DNA of 64,000 nt, taken from the NCBI GenBank assembly GCA_024734555.1, contig JANPWX010020040.1, forward strand, positions 858,161 to 922,160. Reading direction: 5' to 3'. Each line of letters opens with the position of its first letter. Within the stretch, counting starts at the first letter, position 1. Shown here piece by piece: positions 38,906 to 51,924 of this stretch. The notes beneath the pieces were generated by a model, which saw only the letters and a list, made by a program, of their open reading frames with translations, had not been told where the DNA came from and searched no databases. This DNA is from Trochalopteron elliotii (taxonomy: Eukaryota; Chordata; Aves; Passeriformes; Leiothrichidae). The position numbers and the translations under genes were made by a program.

Positions 38906-41900
38906 GTTCTCTCTAAGAAGACATGCAAGTAGCCGAGATGTTAGATCTGTAAGAAATTGGATTTAGGGCCAAATAATGGGTAGTGTCATGAACCTTAGGA
39001 AGAAACAGGAAAACCAGAGCTGCTTTTATCGAGAGAAAATGGCCTATTTTTTCGAGGTGACAAGACCCAACAGCATCTCATGAATCCATTATCTGAACTA
39101 TTATCTGCTTTACAAAATGCAAAATTCTCCACTTAAGGAATAATTAGAGTTGCAAATTGCCATCGTTTGCATAGTTTACAAATCCTACCTATTGAAAGCA
39201 CTGAGGCTTCCACATTGCCCACAAAATAGACAAATGCACAAGACATGTAAGTTATCAAGAAATGGACATTTAAAGTGGTGCTACACTAAGAAATCAATTT
39301 TTGTATTTATTTCTCATCCTGATTTTGGTACCTAAATATACCCTATATACAAAATAAGAAATGCCTACAGTATAAATTCTTTGTAAAATTAATATTTATG
39401 GGAAATCCCATTTGAGGTAAACTGGCATATATTTTTTATACATATTATGATTTGTTCCTGGAGCAAATGCACTTGTTTATGAGTTAAACTGTAAAAAGGC
39501 TCTTGTGTACCTAGATCTTTGTGCATGATCTAAAGAGTGTCAGTTTTTCAGAGTTTGTTACAGAGCAGTTATTCTTTCCATAATGGTCTTTATGCATCTT
39601 ATATTTTTATTTTAAATAACATTATGCAGCTTTAAATTCTTTTCTCCTATGAGGCCTGGAAATCTCCTCCATCTTAAAGTGAAAGAAAACTTAGACAAGA
39701 GGAAGCTATATGATTTACCCACAGTCATACAGGTAGTAATAAGGCAGCTGAACGGGGTTTTCTGTGTAATGTGCAATGAGGACAATATTTGGTTTCACTC
39801 CATAAGTCCTAGAAATAAATTACTTGCCCACTGGCAGGGCTCAGCATTTCTCAGGGGTGTCCTCACTTACTGGGTGGCATAGCTTGGAGTCTTAGATGGA
39901 AAAACTGCAGTCACTGTGCTGAAACCTACAGCTCTTACACAGACTAAAGCACAGCCCATGAAATCCTTGCAGCTGCTACTAACAGAACGACAGTGTCATA
40001 GCACCTTCTTTAAACTACTTTCAGATGGCAAAGGGTGAGATTCAGGGTTACAGACAATCAAGACCAAATAGAAAATAATTTCTATTTACACTGATGTGTG
40101 AGACAAGAATTAACACCACCAAAAAAAATCCTAATGCAAAAAGAAAAGAATGGAATATTAGGGACATAAGTACGGTGATACATGATGAAGTTGCACCTGT
40201 CCTCCAAAAGAAAAGTTGAAGGAACTGAAGTAGTTCGTCCAAAAACATGAGAGGCAAAGTAATGGTTCTTCAGTTCAAAAGCTGCCAAGGCAAGTGTGAT
40301 GATTAATTTTTCAGAGGCACCATGAATGGGAAAAGAAGGCATGGACTTACATTACAGCAAAGAGTTAAAGTAGACACCAGTAATATGTTGTCCTGATGTG
40401 GAATAGCTAAACAGCTGAATAAACTGTTTGGGAATCTTGCAACATCTCCATTTCTGGAGGTTCTTTAAAACAGAGTGGAGACCTCTCAGGCCTCAAACAG
40501 GCAGAAAATCAGCCTTAGAAGGACAAAGAAATAGATTTTTTCATGATTCTACATCCTAAACCTGAGTTATCTTCCATGTGTTACTAACCAGAGTTGACTT
40601 TTGTTTCTTCTTAAACAGAAACTCTCCGTAATATATAGAACCAGGAGACAAGCATATGATCTAGTAAACTGAAGACCTAATTTGGAAAATATTCATGAGA
40701 TTTCAAGGCTAGGGTATTTGAGACAAAAATAGAACCATTCTCTTCAATGATTTATAAGATTGCTTTAGAGAGACAGGGTAGAACATGCACAGTGATGTAG
40801 TGAGTGAAAACAAAAGTAATTGTTAACATGTTGCATTTTGAAGAGTAGCAGTACCATTTGCCCTCCTGAATTTTGTATCAGTATTTTCATGAGCTCTCCT
40901 GATCGGTGCAGGTGTGACTTTGGTAGGCCTGGGAAAGGCATGACCTCAGTTATTCCCTTGACCTAGAAATGTCAGGGTTAATCTGTTCTTCCAACTTATA
41001 TCTAGGTTGCCTGCCCTCCTTCCCTGGGAGTGTTTCAAGACAAACACTCAGCAACCATTCAAAACTCTCAGCTGTCGTCTTATCCTCTATTTGACAAACT
41101 CATGAGTTTTTATAAATGTAAGTCTTACTTTGATTTTTGCCTGCTGCATCAAGGCCTCAAATTAAGGGTTACTATTTCATGAGACTAAAATAGCTTCACA
41201 GGACTATGTCTCCAGCAGCAGAGAACAAACAAAATGGTAACACTCTTCCACTTGCTTAATATTAGAAATAAAATTGCCTGGGCAATTTTCACTGTAAGAT
41301 TATTATGAATTACAAGGTAATACAATTAGATGATGCCTAACTCTGCCTAAACCAGTTAAAAAGATTTGCTTTCTGTTTTTTTTTTTTTTTTTTTTTTTTA
41401 CCTTAAACTAATGGTAAGGACTTTCACTTAAGTGGCTTCTCTGTCATCTGTACTGTAATTTGGTATCATCCCAATTGAGAACAGATGTCTCATAGAAGTC
41501 ATAGCATGGTGTTTTGAAAACAATTAGAACCATCTCAATACTCAGATAACTAGTAGTTAAATTTCCTCAGTGTAGGTGAACACAGGGGATCTCTGAGAAG
41601 TCTGAAACTTTGCTAAAGGGCCTTCAGCTTTTTGGAAGGAACATAAGACCAGCAGTAATATGTGTGAACATCTCTATCATAGCTCCAACAACCTTACAAA
41701 CGGCCATAAATTCCCTGTTTCAAATATGAGATTGAAACAGATCTTCTGTCAAATATTTTTTCCACTGGTTTGAAAATCAAGTCTGGAAGAACATGAATTC
41801 TACAGGTTCTGTCCCCCAGAATTTCACATTTTTGTTGAGCCTATTATCTCTACAAAAATCTATACCTTTCTGAGAGCCAGAATAGGCCAAAAATGCACCT

Positions 41901-42634
41901 ATTTAAATGTTCCAAATAATTCTTGGTAAGGGCTAGAAAGGAATGGAACATTGAGGGATGATGAGTTGCTTTGTTGTACGTGTTAAGTCTATGTGCCATT
42001 TGTGATGCTGCAGCACTCAGCTTCATGTCTTTGCCATATCTTTCTTCAGAGGTCACTTAGCTGAATTGGCCCTTTTACCTTCCTTATCTTCACCTGAATT
42101 TTCTCCCTTGCCCTACATGAGTCCTGCAGTAGAATCCAGAACCTCAGATGGATCAGTAACTTTGGAAACCCTGTCTCATTCTGCCCCACTGCCCTCAGAC
42201 ATCTGCCTTCGGCCAAAAGTTCTCGACCTTTGAGTTCCATCTCATCTCATTCTACAGTCTTGTAACTCTTCAAACATTATTTATTCATTTCACTGTTGTG
42301 CTGGGGTTCGGCCTAGAGAAGAACTTCACTGAGCTGTATGAGCAATGTAGGAGAGTTTCTGTTGCTGAAAAATTTATAGTCAAAAGAAATAAATAGTGAA
42401 GAAACACAGTATTTTTGTCATATTTTTTCTGAGGTTGAGTGGGAACATCAAACTATTGCCTTCTGTTCACACAAGAAACCTCTGATGTTTTAAAATACTC
42501 TGCTTCCCTTCCTAGACTACAAAATCACCTTCCATTCCATCAAGGTTTTGTATTATGCAAATGTGAGAAGACACTCATATTTTAGGAGTTCTGATTCATT
42601 CCCCACCTTCATCTTTAAACAGATTTATCTGTTG
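38906..42634. other. Intergenic sequence, no gene seen
   Basis: AT-rich DNA with a 24-base T run at 41,376-41,399. Open frames are short and unrecognised. No transposable element was recognised. Confidence 0.55.
41376..41399 (+). repeat. Poly(T) run, 24 bases
   Basis: A pure T run in unique-looking AT-rich DNA. No associated retrotransposon body was recognised on either strand. Confidence 0.9.
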
Positions 42635-42727
42635 GGTGGCTTGGTGGGTTTGTTTGTTTGTTGTTGTTTTGTTGGTTTGTTGTGGTTTTTTTTGGGGGGG
42701 GGAGGGGTGGTTTTTTTTTTTTTTTGT
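42635..42727 (+). repeat. G/T-rich low-complexity tract
   Basis: GTTT and GTT units lead into T8-G9 and T15 runs. It lies about 100 bases upstream of the CTCF-like motif at 42,832. Confidence 0.9.
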
Positions 42728-42831
42728 TTCCACTTTTCAAAATTGATTTCATGTTGTTAAAAATAAAATCTGCGATCACCTTCACGTAAAATTTCGTCTG
42801 TGCTCCGAATCTGTGTGTTTTCTCTGTGCTT

Positions 42832-42850
42832 TGGCCACTAGAGGGTAGCA
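42832..42850 (+). promoter_or_regulatory. CTCF-like motif
   Basis: The sequence tggccactagagggtagca matches the common CTCF form TGGCCACTAGAGGGCAGCA at all but one base. The flank downstream is locally GC-rich. Its orientation is the same as the motif at 58.6 kb. Confidence 0.5.
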
Positions 42851-43906
42851 CAAACAGCCTCCTGGAGCGAAGGTCCAAGGACCCCCAGGAGGACCACGGG
42901 GGACAGGAGAGGTGGAGCAGGGTGGTGAAGCAGAAGCAAGGGGCTGTGGACAGAGCTCCGTGCCTCTGCTCAACCCAACAGTGAAGCCACTCCTGAAGCA
43001 GGTGGGTCTAGACATGGATCATTCCTATTAACTGAGCCTAGGCGTGGTTTTGGGGAGATAAAGGAGGGTATTCATGCATATACATTAATGGTTTTCAGCA
43101 GAGGTTGGTTTGGTTTAAATGAGAATCTGTTTGTGTTTAACTCTTTGAGCAGCATTCATTTGGATCTGATTGAGAGTGCACAGGGCATTAATTGTAATGT
43201 TTAGAGGAACAAACTCGATAAACTCAACAATGGTAGAATTAATGAGATTAATTAATATTCTTTCAGTATTGGATAAGGAAAGTAACCAAAACATATTAAA
43301 GAAGTGGGAGTAGTGACAGTATGCCTCTGTAAATTCACATGTACAGTCACCTGGATTCTCTGAATTGTTTAAAAATCTTGCTCCCACTAATAGCCCTTTG
43401 GCTTATAAATCACATCACTGCCTCCTGACTTTGCCTTGAGAAATTTCTTATATGTCAATCCAAAGGATGAAAGGTTTACTAGCCTACATACCCCAAGCCT
43501 GAAGCATAGCCCAAGACTGAGGAGAAAGACAGGAGATAAAATCTCTGGAGATAGAGTAAATTTCCTGTGTAGATATTAAGAAACAGGTCAGATCTGCTGT
43601 AAAAGTTTTCTCCCTTTTAATGAAAATGAAAAGCAATAAAATACAATATCCACGTTAGGATTCTGTCCACCTTGGCTGTCCAAATCAGAAAAGGAGGTGA
43701 AGAAGCCAAGTCAAAGAGAGTGAAAACATGGCTGTTGTGTGTACTGGCCTCCAGATATTCTGTAAACTTTAACTGCTGTAAAGAAGTGAAAAAAACAGAA
43801 GCAAAAACTTTAGGAATGATCCAGTACAGAACAGGATGCAACAGCTGAGCAAGGCCTATTATAAAGCAATTTTCATAAAGTCTCTACAGTGGGCCAAGGA
43901 ACTGCC

Positions 43907-43938
<32 letters not shown>

Positions 43939-45987
43939 AGAACAACAGACGGAAAAATTATATAACAGGTTGTAGATCATCAGTGTTGTTTTTTTTCTTC
44001 CTTCTCAGCGGCCATGAATCTAGTAGTAAAATCAGCAGAAAAGCAGTGTACAGGTCCACTGATGGCAGGAATAAAGCAGACCCAGGGGAAAGCCTAAATG
44101 GACAATAATTGCAGGTTATTATATACTGTGCTACAGTACAGTGGAAAGCTGGTCAGCTATTAGCAAGTTTGGAAGGAATAATCAAAATGACAGAGAAGAG
44201 TTTGTAATCTTTCACACTCAGCAAATCAGAGGCAAGACTCCAGAGCTGAGAGATGGGGAAAGAAACTAGTAATACGATGCACCAGGGTTGTATCTCCACT
44301 GCTGAGGAAGGAATTTGCCTGAGGAAGGAATTTGTCTAAATATGATTTTTTAAACCACTGTGGCCTGCAAAGCTGTATTGAGCTGGGGTTCCTAGGCTGG
44401 ATGCAGAGGTATTCTAGGCTGATGGAGGCAGCACCTTAGGAAAGGAGTTTAGTTATTTATTAAGGCTTTAGGCTTTTATTTACCTATGTTATACACTTTG
44501 AGCAAAATTCAGTTTTTTGAACATAGACATCCGCTGTCACAGAAAGAGCAGTGGGACACTCCCACTCTGTCCTGGGAGTCCTGTGTCATATCTATCTACC
44601 TCAAGCACATGTCTTAGTGAGGCATTTGAGATATCACTGGATAGCTGTGTTCAGACACATGCATTCCATCCCCAGGTACATGGTGTTGTGAATCCAATGG
44701 AAAATGATAAACAGCTCCTAATCCATCTGAAGATGTTCATCCTTCTGCCTCTAATTTATATATCCTTGAATAATCAAACTTCTTGGTTTCCTCGGATGAG
44801 TGTCACAGCTAAGTGGGATGAGTCTGGACCTGAGTGCCTCCCAGTCCTCAATGTATTTATCCTACCAACGTTCCTGTGAAGGAAAGAGATGCTCTAATTC
44901 CTCCCTGACATACGGGCAACAGAAACAGTCATGCGGAGAGTTTATGCTCAAGAAGGAAATTGAGAACGGTTTCCTAGATTGTAGCTGTTGAATTGTTCCA
45001 TCTTATGTTGTTAGAACTGATTGTCTGCACAACAGACAAAGGTTTAAAAAACAATATTACTACTAATTAGATTCTGCTGCATTCATTTAGTTTAACACTG
45101 TAGATTATTTGTAGGCTTTTTAATGCATCTTTGTCAAGTCTGTTTTTATTTTACCTATCTGGATTCAGTTATGGCATTAGGAAAAAAGAAAAGGGAGACA
45201 AGAGCCCAGCTTTTCTGATGATTATTTCAACTCCCACTACACAGCAGACGACTGAGAAATCCTAAAGATGAGTCAGAGGGTGAAATAGGAAGTGTGGAGA
45301 GATTGTTTTAATTCAATGGGTGTGCTGAAAAAATATATGACAACAACAACAACAACGAAGATATTCACATATATACACATTTCTAGATAAGTTGTCTTTA
45401 AGGACTTTCTAAGGCAGTAAAAGTATAAGTGTATCTCCATGTCAAAGAGAAAAAAAAGTGTTGGAAAACATTTTTCTTGATTAATTTTAGTAAAAGATTG
45501 AAAAAACAATTAAATCAGTGAAGTGCAATGCAGGAGGAAATTTGCATTGTGAGGTATCACAATTCAGTTTTTACTGTGGTATTGCCACTAATGCAAGCTT
45601 AGAATAATATTTAGCTAGGGATCTGCAAGGCAAACCCAAGTGGCTCAGGAAATGGAATGAGTCAGTATAAGACCTCTTTCCTTTTCCAGTTCATGCCAGT
45701 TATCAAGTAGGGCTCTGCTGTGAAGGATATTATGATCTTGCAGATGCATTCCTTCAAATGAGGTATAAAATCCAGTCACAACTACTGATAGTTATTGAAG
45801 GCCTCAGAGCCTGTCCTAGCCAAAGTCCAAAAGGAATAATCACAGTTACTCTCCGTATACTGATCCTTCATTATCAGTCGAGGAGAAGTTTCATCCTTGA
45901 ATTACAGATCCAAAACCTTTCCTGGTTGCTATGTGCTGTTAAACAGACACTGTTCTCAACAACCTCTGTCCTCTTGGGAACAGAATT
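42851..45987. other. Intergenic sequence, no gene seen
   Basis: A locally GC-rich patch (42,860-43,010) beside the CTCF-like motif, and then AT-rich DNA with a (CAA)n run at 45,341-45,355. Short frames only. Confidence 0.55.
43907..43934 (+). repeat. Poly(A) run, 28 bases
   Basis: A pure A run. The preceding sequence shows no gene remnant or polyadenylation signal I can support. Confidence 0.9.
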
Positions 45988-46602
45988 TTACACCTCATCT
46001 GCAAAGGCCATTGCACTGTTCTTGTGGGCTATTGGTTCAACACAGAGAATTATGGAGAAGGTTTTCCAAGGGATCTGACAGGTGAAAGGTGGTGCTTTAC
46101 ACAAAAACTCAAACATTTCAAGACATGCCTTTTCGACAATCAGAAGTAAAAGTTGTAAATTTTTTAGTCCAGACTCAGATGCACATAACAGAAGATGAGA
46201 ACTACTGTTGCTAACAGGAAATAGGGATACACCGTGTAGACTGCCAAAATGTTCTTTACCAGGAGGGTGCTTTCCATCAGTGAGTACCTGGAAAAGTCTG
46301 TGAGAGGCGAGAAAGTGGGCAGCTGTGAAAATGTACTGCTGCCAGCAGTGGGAGAAGTGGAGGATTTTGTTGGCTATGTAGTGTGAAGCAGAATCTTGGA
46401 GATCTTGCTCCCAGATTATTGCTTGCAGCAAGGCTTGGGTGGAATCATTTAGCCTACCTGGCCTCTGAGGAGAATCACTGTCCTGATCTATTTTGCACGG
46501 ATGTTGGTCTTCTTTCAGAACTGCCTTGTCACATGCTGTGAGTTTTTGAATTATCCACTCCAAACAGGACAGGAGCACCTTTGCATTTGCCTTCCACTGC
46601 AT
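45988..46602 (-). other. Unrecognised 204-codon open reading frame
   Basis: The frame begins ATG CAG TGG AAG and runs 204 codons (MQWKANAKVLLSCLEWIIQK... to ...AMAFADEV). It is Leu-, Ala- and His-rich and would form mainly helix. The same frame is open for another 67 codons upstream after a single TGA. There is no signal peptide, zinc finger or other motif I can name. It lacks flanking splice sites of good quality, a nearby promoter or a poly(A) tail, so it could be chance, a lone exon or a decayed gene copy. I do not assign a function. Confidence 0.25.
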
Positions 46603-49600
46603 TCAAAGGAGTTTTGCTTGTGTGTGGGCTGATAAAATAAGCTGATAAAAAGACTGGATAACTAGATTAAGGCAAATAGGATATAACTGATAATGACAGT
46701 GAGTGAGAAGACTGGCAACCGGGCACAGATAACAGGATTTATTGGGGAAATCAAACCTGACTTGAAATGTTTTTTCGCAACCAAGTGAGTCAAAACAATT
46801 AAACAAGGGACACCAAACTAGGCATTCAGAAAATCAAACTCCTGGGCCCAGTGTCACAGAAGAGAGGAGAAAGAGAACGAATGATTGTTAACAGAGGAAA
46901 AAGAGGAAAAATAAAGCAATCAAACAAAAAACAACTCACACCTTAGAGGGAGAGCAGGAGGATGAGATGAAATGATGAATGCTGATCAGGAAAGGGAGTG
47001 GAGAAAATCATTTTGCTTGGGCTTGAGACCCGGCTGTGGAAAACAGGTAAATAACATATTGCTTAAACTTGAACTAGCCATGCTTCATTATCTGCTTTTT
47101 TTGTTGACCACAGTCATGCTGAAAGTAAGAGACATGTATGAGAATATGGCTCATGTGTTTCTCTAATGGGAAACACAAAAAATAAAATTTATCTTCCTTC
47201 TTCAGCTCCTCATCTTACAGGTGACCTGAGTCCATTTGTTATGGAGCAAAAACAGCTGATTTCAGGTTCCTCAGCACACAGGGAAGATGGCAGGCTGCAA
47301 TATGTGCTTTGTATGTTTGCCTTTTGCAGGTGGAGAAATGTCTGTTTTACACAAGTGAGTATGGCTCACTTTTTCTTTTTTCTTTCAGAGGTGCAATACA
47401 TGATGTTGGTATTGGTTTTGTAGTGAGAATTAATTAAGCATAGGATTAAGGTGAGTTAGACAAGAAGGAAGTTAAATCTCATTATTAATCCCGCCATATT
47501 GTCAAGGAAAACAAAACAAAGCAAAAAAGCAAACAAACAAAACCAACCAACCAACCAAGCAAACAAAAAAAAAAAACAAAAAAAACCCAAAAACAAACAA
47601 AAGAAAACACCCTCCTCCCCCTCCCCAGCAATAAATACTTCCTTACCCATGAGATTTCTCCAAGGTTTTCTTGAAGCTCACGCAACTGAGATTTTTTGGG
47701 TTTAGGCTTTGGTGGTTGATTTGTGTGTGTTTTTCCTGCTTCTCCTGTTGGTCTAACATAACTTCCTCTGTTTCCAGTGTTACAGGGAAGACCACAAAAC
47801 TGGAATCCAAACACCACATACATTCAGAGGGATGTTTTTTCTAGGCTGGGGAGGTTGGCCATAAGATCACAGTCAGGAGATGAAAGTGATATTCCAGGTG
47901 TGAGTATTTGACCTTAAAAAAGATAATGATTTTATATTGTTTCCTTGAAAGAGTGTGTGGGGGTATTGAGATAAAGGAGAAATAAAGCTTTTTCCATTTT
48001 AGAGCTCATGAAACATAAAACAAAGTGGCCCGCAGACACCTCAGAGATCAGAACCAAGGAGTCAGTCCAAGTCATCAGACTCCAGGTGTGAGAAAGCAGA
48101 CAATATTGTCTTGTCCTTTTATTGAGCCTGTTTCCCTGGCATCCCTCACTAGAGCTAAACGCATAAGGAGAAGAATAACAAAGACTATAAGTGCAGGGAA
48201 ATAATGAAGACTTGTGATGTTTTGTTCAGTTGCAGCAATCTCACATGCTTATTAATAGAAGGTCACCATGTGTAAATATATAATTTTGGCTGGATATGGG
48301 CAGCATCTCTTTAATTATCTGAAGAAAGAGGGTATTCATTATGTAGATAGTAAAGGAACATCATTCAGCAGAAAAGCAACAGAAAATTTGAAGCAAAGAA
48401 AGGCATGAACTGCTGTTTTTCCCTTTCTCTTGCTTGTCATTGTGAGTCATTTCTACAGAGTCTCTCTGTGTATGTGTGTGTATATATTTTTATACACAAA
48501 ACCATAATATCTGTATGATTTATATAAAATCATGTGTGTGCCTCCTTGGTAACTCTAAAGGCAGCCAGGAGATGGAAATCCTTGGGAAAAAAAAAAAAAA
48601 AAGTTAAATGAATGCAGAGCTGACCTGGCTCAGTGTGCAGTGACTGAGGGTGAAATAGAATTTGGTTTCACAAACTGAACTTTCTTTCATAGCCAATGTG
48701 TCCTAAAGTGCTTTACATACAGTACAATGAGGGTGATGCTGGGAGTAGAGGCAAACACAGAAGTCACTGTAGGCACAAAAATAGCTCACATGTAGCCTTC
48801 TTTATTAGAGTCTGTTTCAGCAGGAGAATGGTCTTGGGAACATTATTAACTCTATATTCATCTGTTTCCTGATTGCCAGGGGATGTTGAATTTCTCCTTA
48901 GACAACTTCTGAGAGGATGGCTTGAAGAGCATCACAGTTTCCATTCTCTTTAAAAACCCTTGCTATTATCACTTTCAAGTACTCACATTTCACAGCACAG
49001 TTATGAATGTATTGGTCTTTTCTTCCTTTTCTTCTGTCTTGGACCTTGTCTGATTGAGTGTGTGTGATTGAGGATATCAGACTGTTATTCAGTCAGAAGA
49101 CTGGATAAAGGCCAACAGCAGCATTACACTCAGCCCTTTCCATTCACTGTATGCACTGAGTCATACTGTAAAGGAGTGTTTCATCATTGCTAAGATTCCC
49201 AGGCATCTCAGCCCACCATCATGCAAATTATCTCCCAGGAAATTATTGAGACCAGGGGAAGTGCTATTTGTCATATGGTATTTATGTACCATAGTCACCT
49301 TTCTTGTATGCATCCATGGATCACTTATGAACTTGGAACTGAAATTTTCCCACCTACTTTCAGGAATTTGCTTGAGTTAGTGACTAGTTGTGAGTCTTTC
49401 TGTGTCACACTCTGTGTTTATTGAATGGATAAAAGCATCTCAAGCAACCAGTTTTGACTAGGCAAGAATAAAATGTCATCCAGAGGTTCAGGTGGAGGTA
49501 CACCTCCTGTTTTCTGGGGTCATGTGTGGACAAAAATCTAAATTCATCACTTTTGAGAAAAAACAGGGTGGCTCTTCATGACTGAGTGTTACTCAGTTTT

Positions 49601-51300
49601 AGTGGGAATCTGGAGGTCAGCATAAATGGATGATGGCCCTACTGTGAACAGCGTTAGAGTCAGGAAACAAATTCTGTCCTTATCATTCCCATCCTTCACA
49701 TCAGCACAATGCAGACTTGTGTCAGAACTTTGGGAAGTCTGCTGAGTGCTTTAGGGTTCAGTGTAAGCCAACATATTTGAAGACCATGTCCAAACTGAAT
49801 AGCAAATACTTATTTTGTTCATTTTATTAAATCACCATTTTTCTAAGTAGCTGATTGCTCAAATCAGGGGGAACTGAAAAACCATACAATGGTTCCCATC
49901 CAGACTGCATATCTCACATTTCTTTGTATGGAAACCATGGCACAGGAGCCTTGGTTCAGTCCCAAAATTCATCCTGATATGAGCCCAGGGACTCAAAGAC
50001 ACTGTTGGGTCTACAAGCTGTTCTGTACTCAGTTAATTTTGGAGACTAATACTGCTCAGCCTGACTCAGCTCACACGTAAATCAGTTTATAACAGTGTCT
50101 TCCAGTTTACACAAGCTTAAGTGCAATAAGAACTACTAATGTCCCAACAGTAATTATAACTACTGAAAGCTCTATATGGATAAATGTCCTGCAATACTAA
50201 GGTAAGTATTAGGGTCCACAGTGAGATTGTTCAGCTGATGTATTGATTTATCAGAAGGCACATTTCTCTCCCAAGCCCACCTGACATTATTGAGTTCTAT
50301 TTTAGAATCTCTGATTTTCAAACCTTCAATATGTTCTATGGCAAGTATTGCAAAATCAATGAGGTATGATGACTGGGGATGATTTGGTATTTAATCTGCT
50401 GCTGACCAAATTGACTGCTTTGAAAGAAAGGAAAAGGAATATGGCAGCCAAAAGAGTTTTTTGAAATGTATGCTTATGTATTTGATGCCTATATTTGAGA
50501 GGTAATAATAAAGGGGTTTTTTGCAATTTTCAATGCTTAGAAACACTTGAGATGAGTTTTAGTGCTTTGAAATTGAGGGGCATGCTGAGGGATAGAGTGT
50601 CTTTGAGTGCTTAGGCAAAAATTTTTACCCCCCAGTTCTTATTTTCATTTTAAAAAGTAGAATAGAGGACTTGAACAGTGTCAAGGTTTCCTATTTAATT
50701 GTTTGGCAAGAAAGAGCAGATCTTGACCTGATATGGACTAAGGTATTTCATACCGATCATTAAAACAACTCAAATTTGCATGAAAGACTTCTTCCTTTTA
50801 GATGAAAAAGTTGTGTTTGTTCTGAGATGAGCTGTGAAATCTGAGATAAATTTTCTGTACAGCTTGGGAGAGGTAAAGATAGAGGGAGCTGATGTCCTTT
50901 CGGCAGCCACACTTGCTTTCTTGAGAAGCAAACTTCCTGCAGAATACTGTCACCAAAATTGTATCCTATGTCTTCAGTTAAGGACAAAATACTGCGGGTT
51001 CTGAAACCTAGACCAGTCCACTTTATGTAATGGAAGCTCACAAACCACCAGCAAGGCTCTTGTCATAATTTGACCCCTTGAGGTGACTGTGGAAGGTAAC
51101 CAAGCTTTCAGGGTCTAACAGTCTGATTTGACCAAATGACAGTAGGACATCTTCCTCAGGCCTGAGGATCACAGGTTATGTGGAGTTACAGAAAATCAAC
51201 TGATTCAGCTGTGTGGATGCAAAATTACTTAGAGATAGACACTCCTGTGCTAAAAATATCCATTTTATAACTGAACCCCAAAGACAATGAATCTGTTGTT
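46603..51300. other. Intergenic sequence, no gene seen
   Basis: AT-rich DNA with a 16-base A run near 48,587 and a TG/TA tract near 48,470-48,495. The frame upstream of the 204-codon ORF (minus, 46,603-46,806) is separated from it by one stop. No other coding indication. Confidence 0.5.
47505..47610 (+). repeat. A/C-rich (AAAC/CCAA)n low-complexity tract
   Basis: About 105 bases of AAAC, CCAA and A runs. Antisense and sense frames here are simple translations of the repeat. Confidence 0.9.
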
Positions 51301-51924
51301 ATGTGCAGGGTTGTAATCTTATTACATAATGTTTATCAGCCATATAAAAATCTTCAAAGTAGCCGATTTCCCCATGACCTGATCCCAGCTCTTCAAGGGA
51401 GCAGAATTCTCTCTCACCTGCATACTAAGAAAGCCTCTCTCCCCACTGATTTCATGGAAAAGAGTAATAAGGCACATGGCTGGCATTTGGTGGATATCTC
51501 TGATAAAATTCTAGGATCACCTTACCCTTGTGTCCCATTCCGTGGAGTCTTGGTTCTGCTCAAGTTGCACTGCAAGCAAGCAGACACCATGCTCTCCTTT
51601 AGCCAGTTAGCTGGACACTTCCTGCAGTTAAAAGCAAGAAGAAATTTCCTTTTCTCTGCACAGACTGGGAAGAAGACCATGCCTTTTCTATTCAGAATCA
51701 ATTGCCCCTGGAAAGCAAGGTCTGATTCTGTCAGCCTGGGACCTAGAAGGGCTTTCTGCTGTCTCTTCTTAGCACTTCTCTGGCCACTTGCCAGCAGAAG
51801 CATGAACCAACACACAGAAGAAGAACTACAGGACAGAAACTCTCCCATTTTGCCTCTGAGTCTCCAGCTGATCCTACTTTGGATACCTGTGCTTCATTTG
51901 ACTTTCTCCATGTGCTTGAGATGA
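51301..51924 (+). other. Unrecognised 207-codon open reading frame
   Basis: An ATG-initiated frame (MCRVVILLHNVYQPYK... to ...LHLTFSMCLR) has a hydrophobic patch around residues 153-165 (FCCLFLALLWPLA) and another near the C-terminus. I recognise no family. The antisense strand is also open over much of the same stretch (51,522-51,848), which argues for composition rather than coding. It is most likely a chance frame. Confidence 0.15.

Noticed and set aside
38541..38966. 141-codon frame rich in Lys/Gln then Phe/Trp/Gly
   Set aside because: It is a direct translation of AAAAC and GGTTT repeats.
43860..43934. Possible processed pseudogene ending in a 28-base A run
   Set aside because: No coding remnant, polyadenylation signal or target-site duplication is visible.
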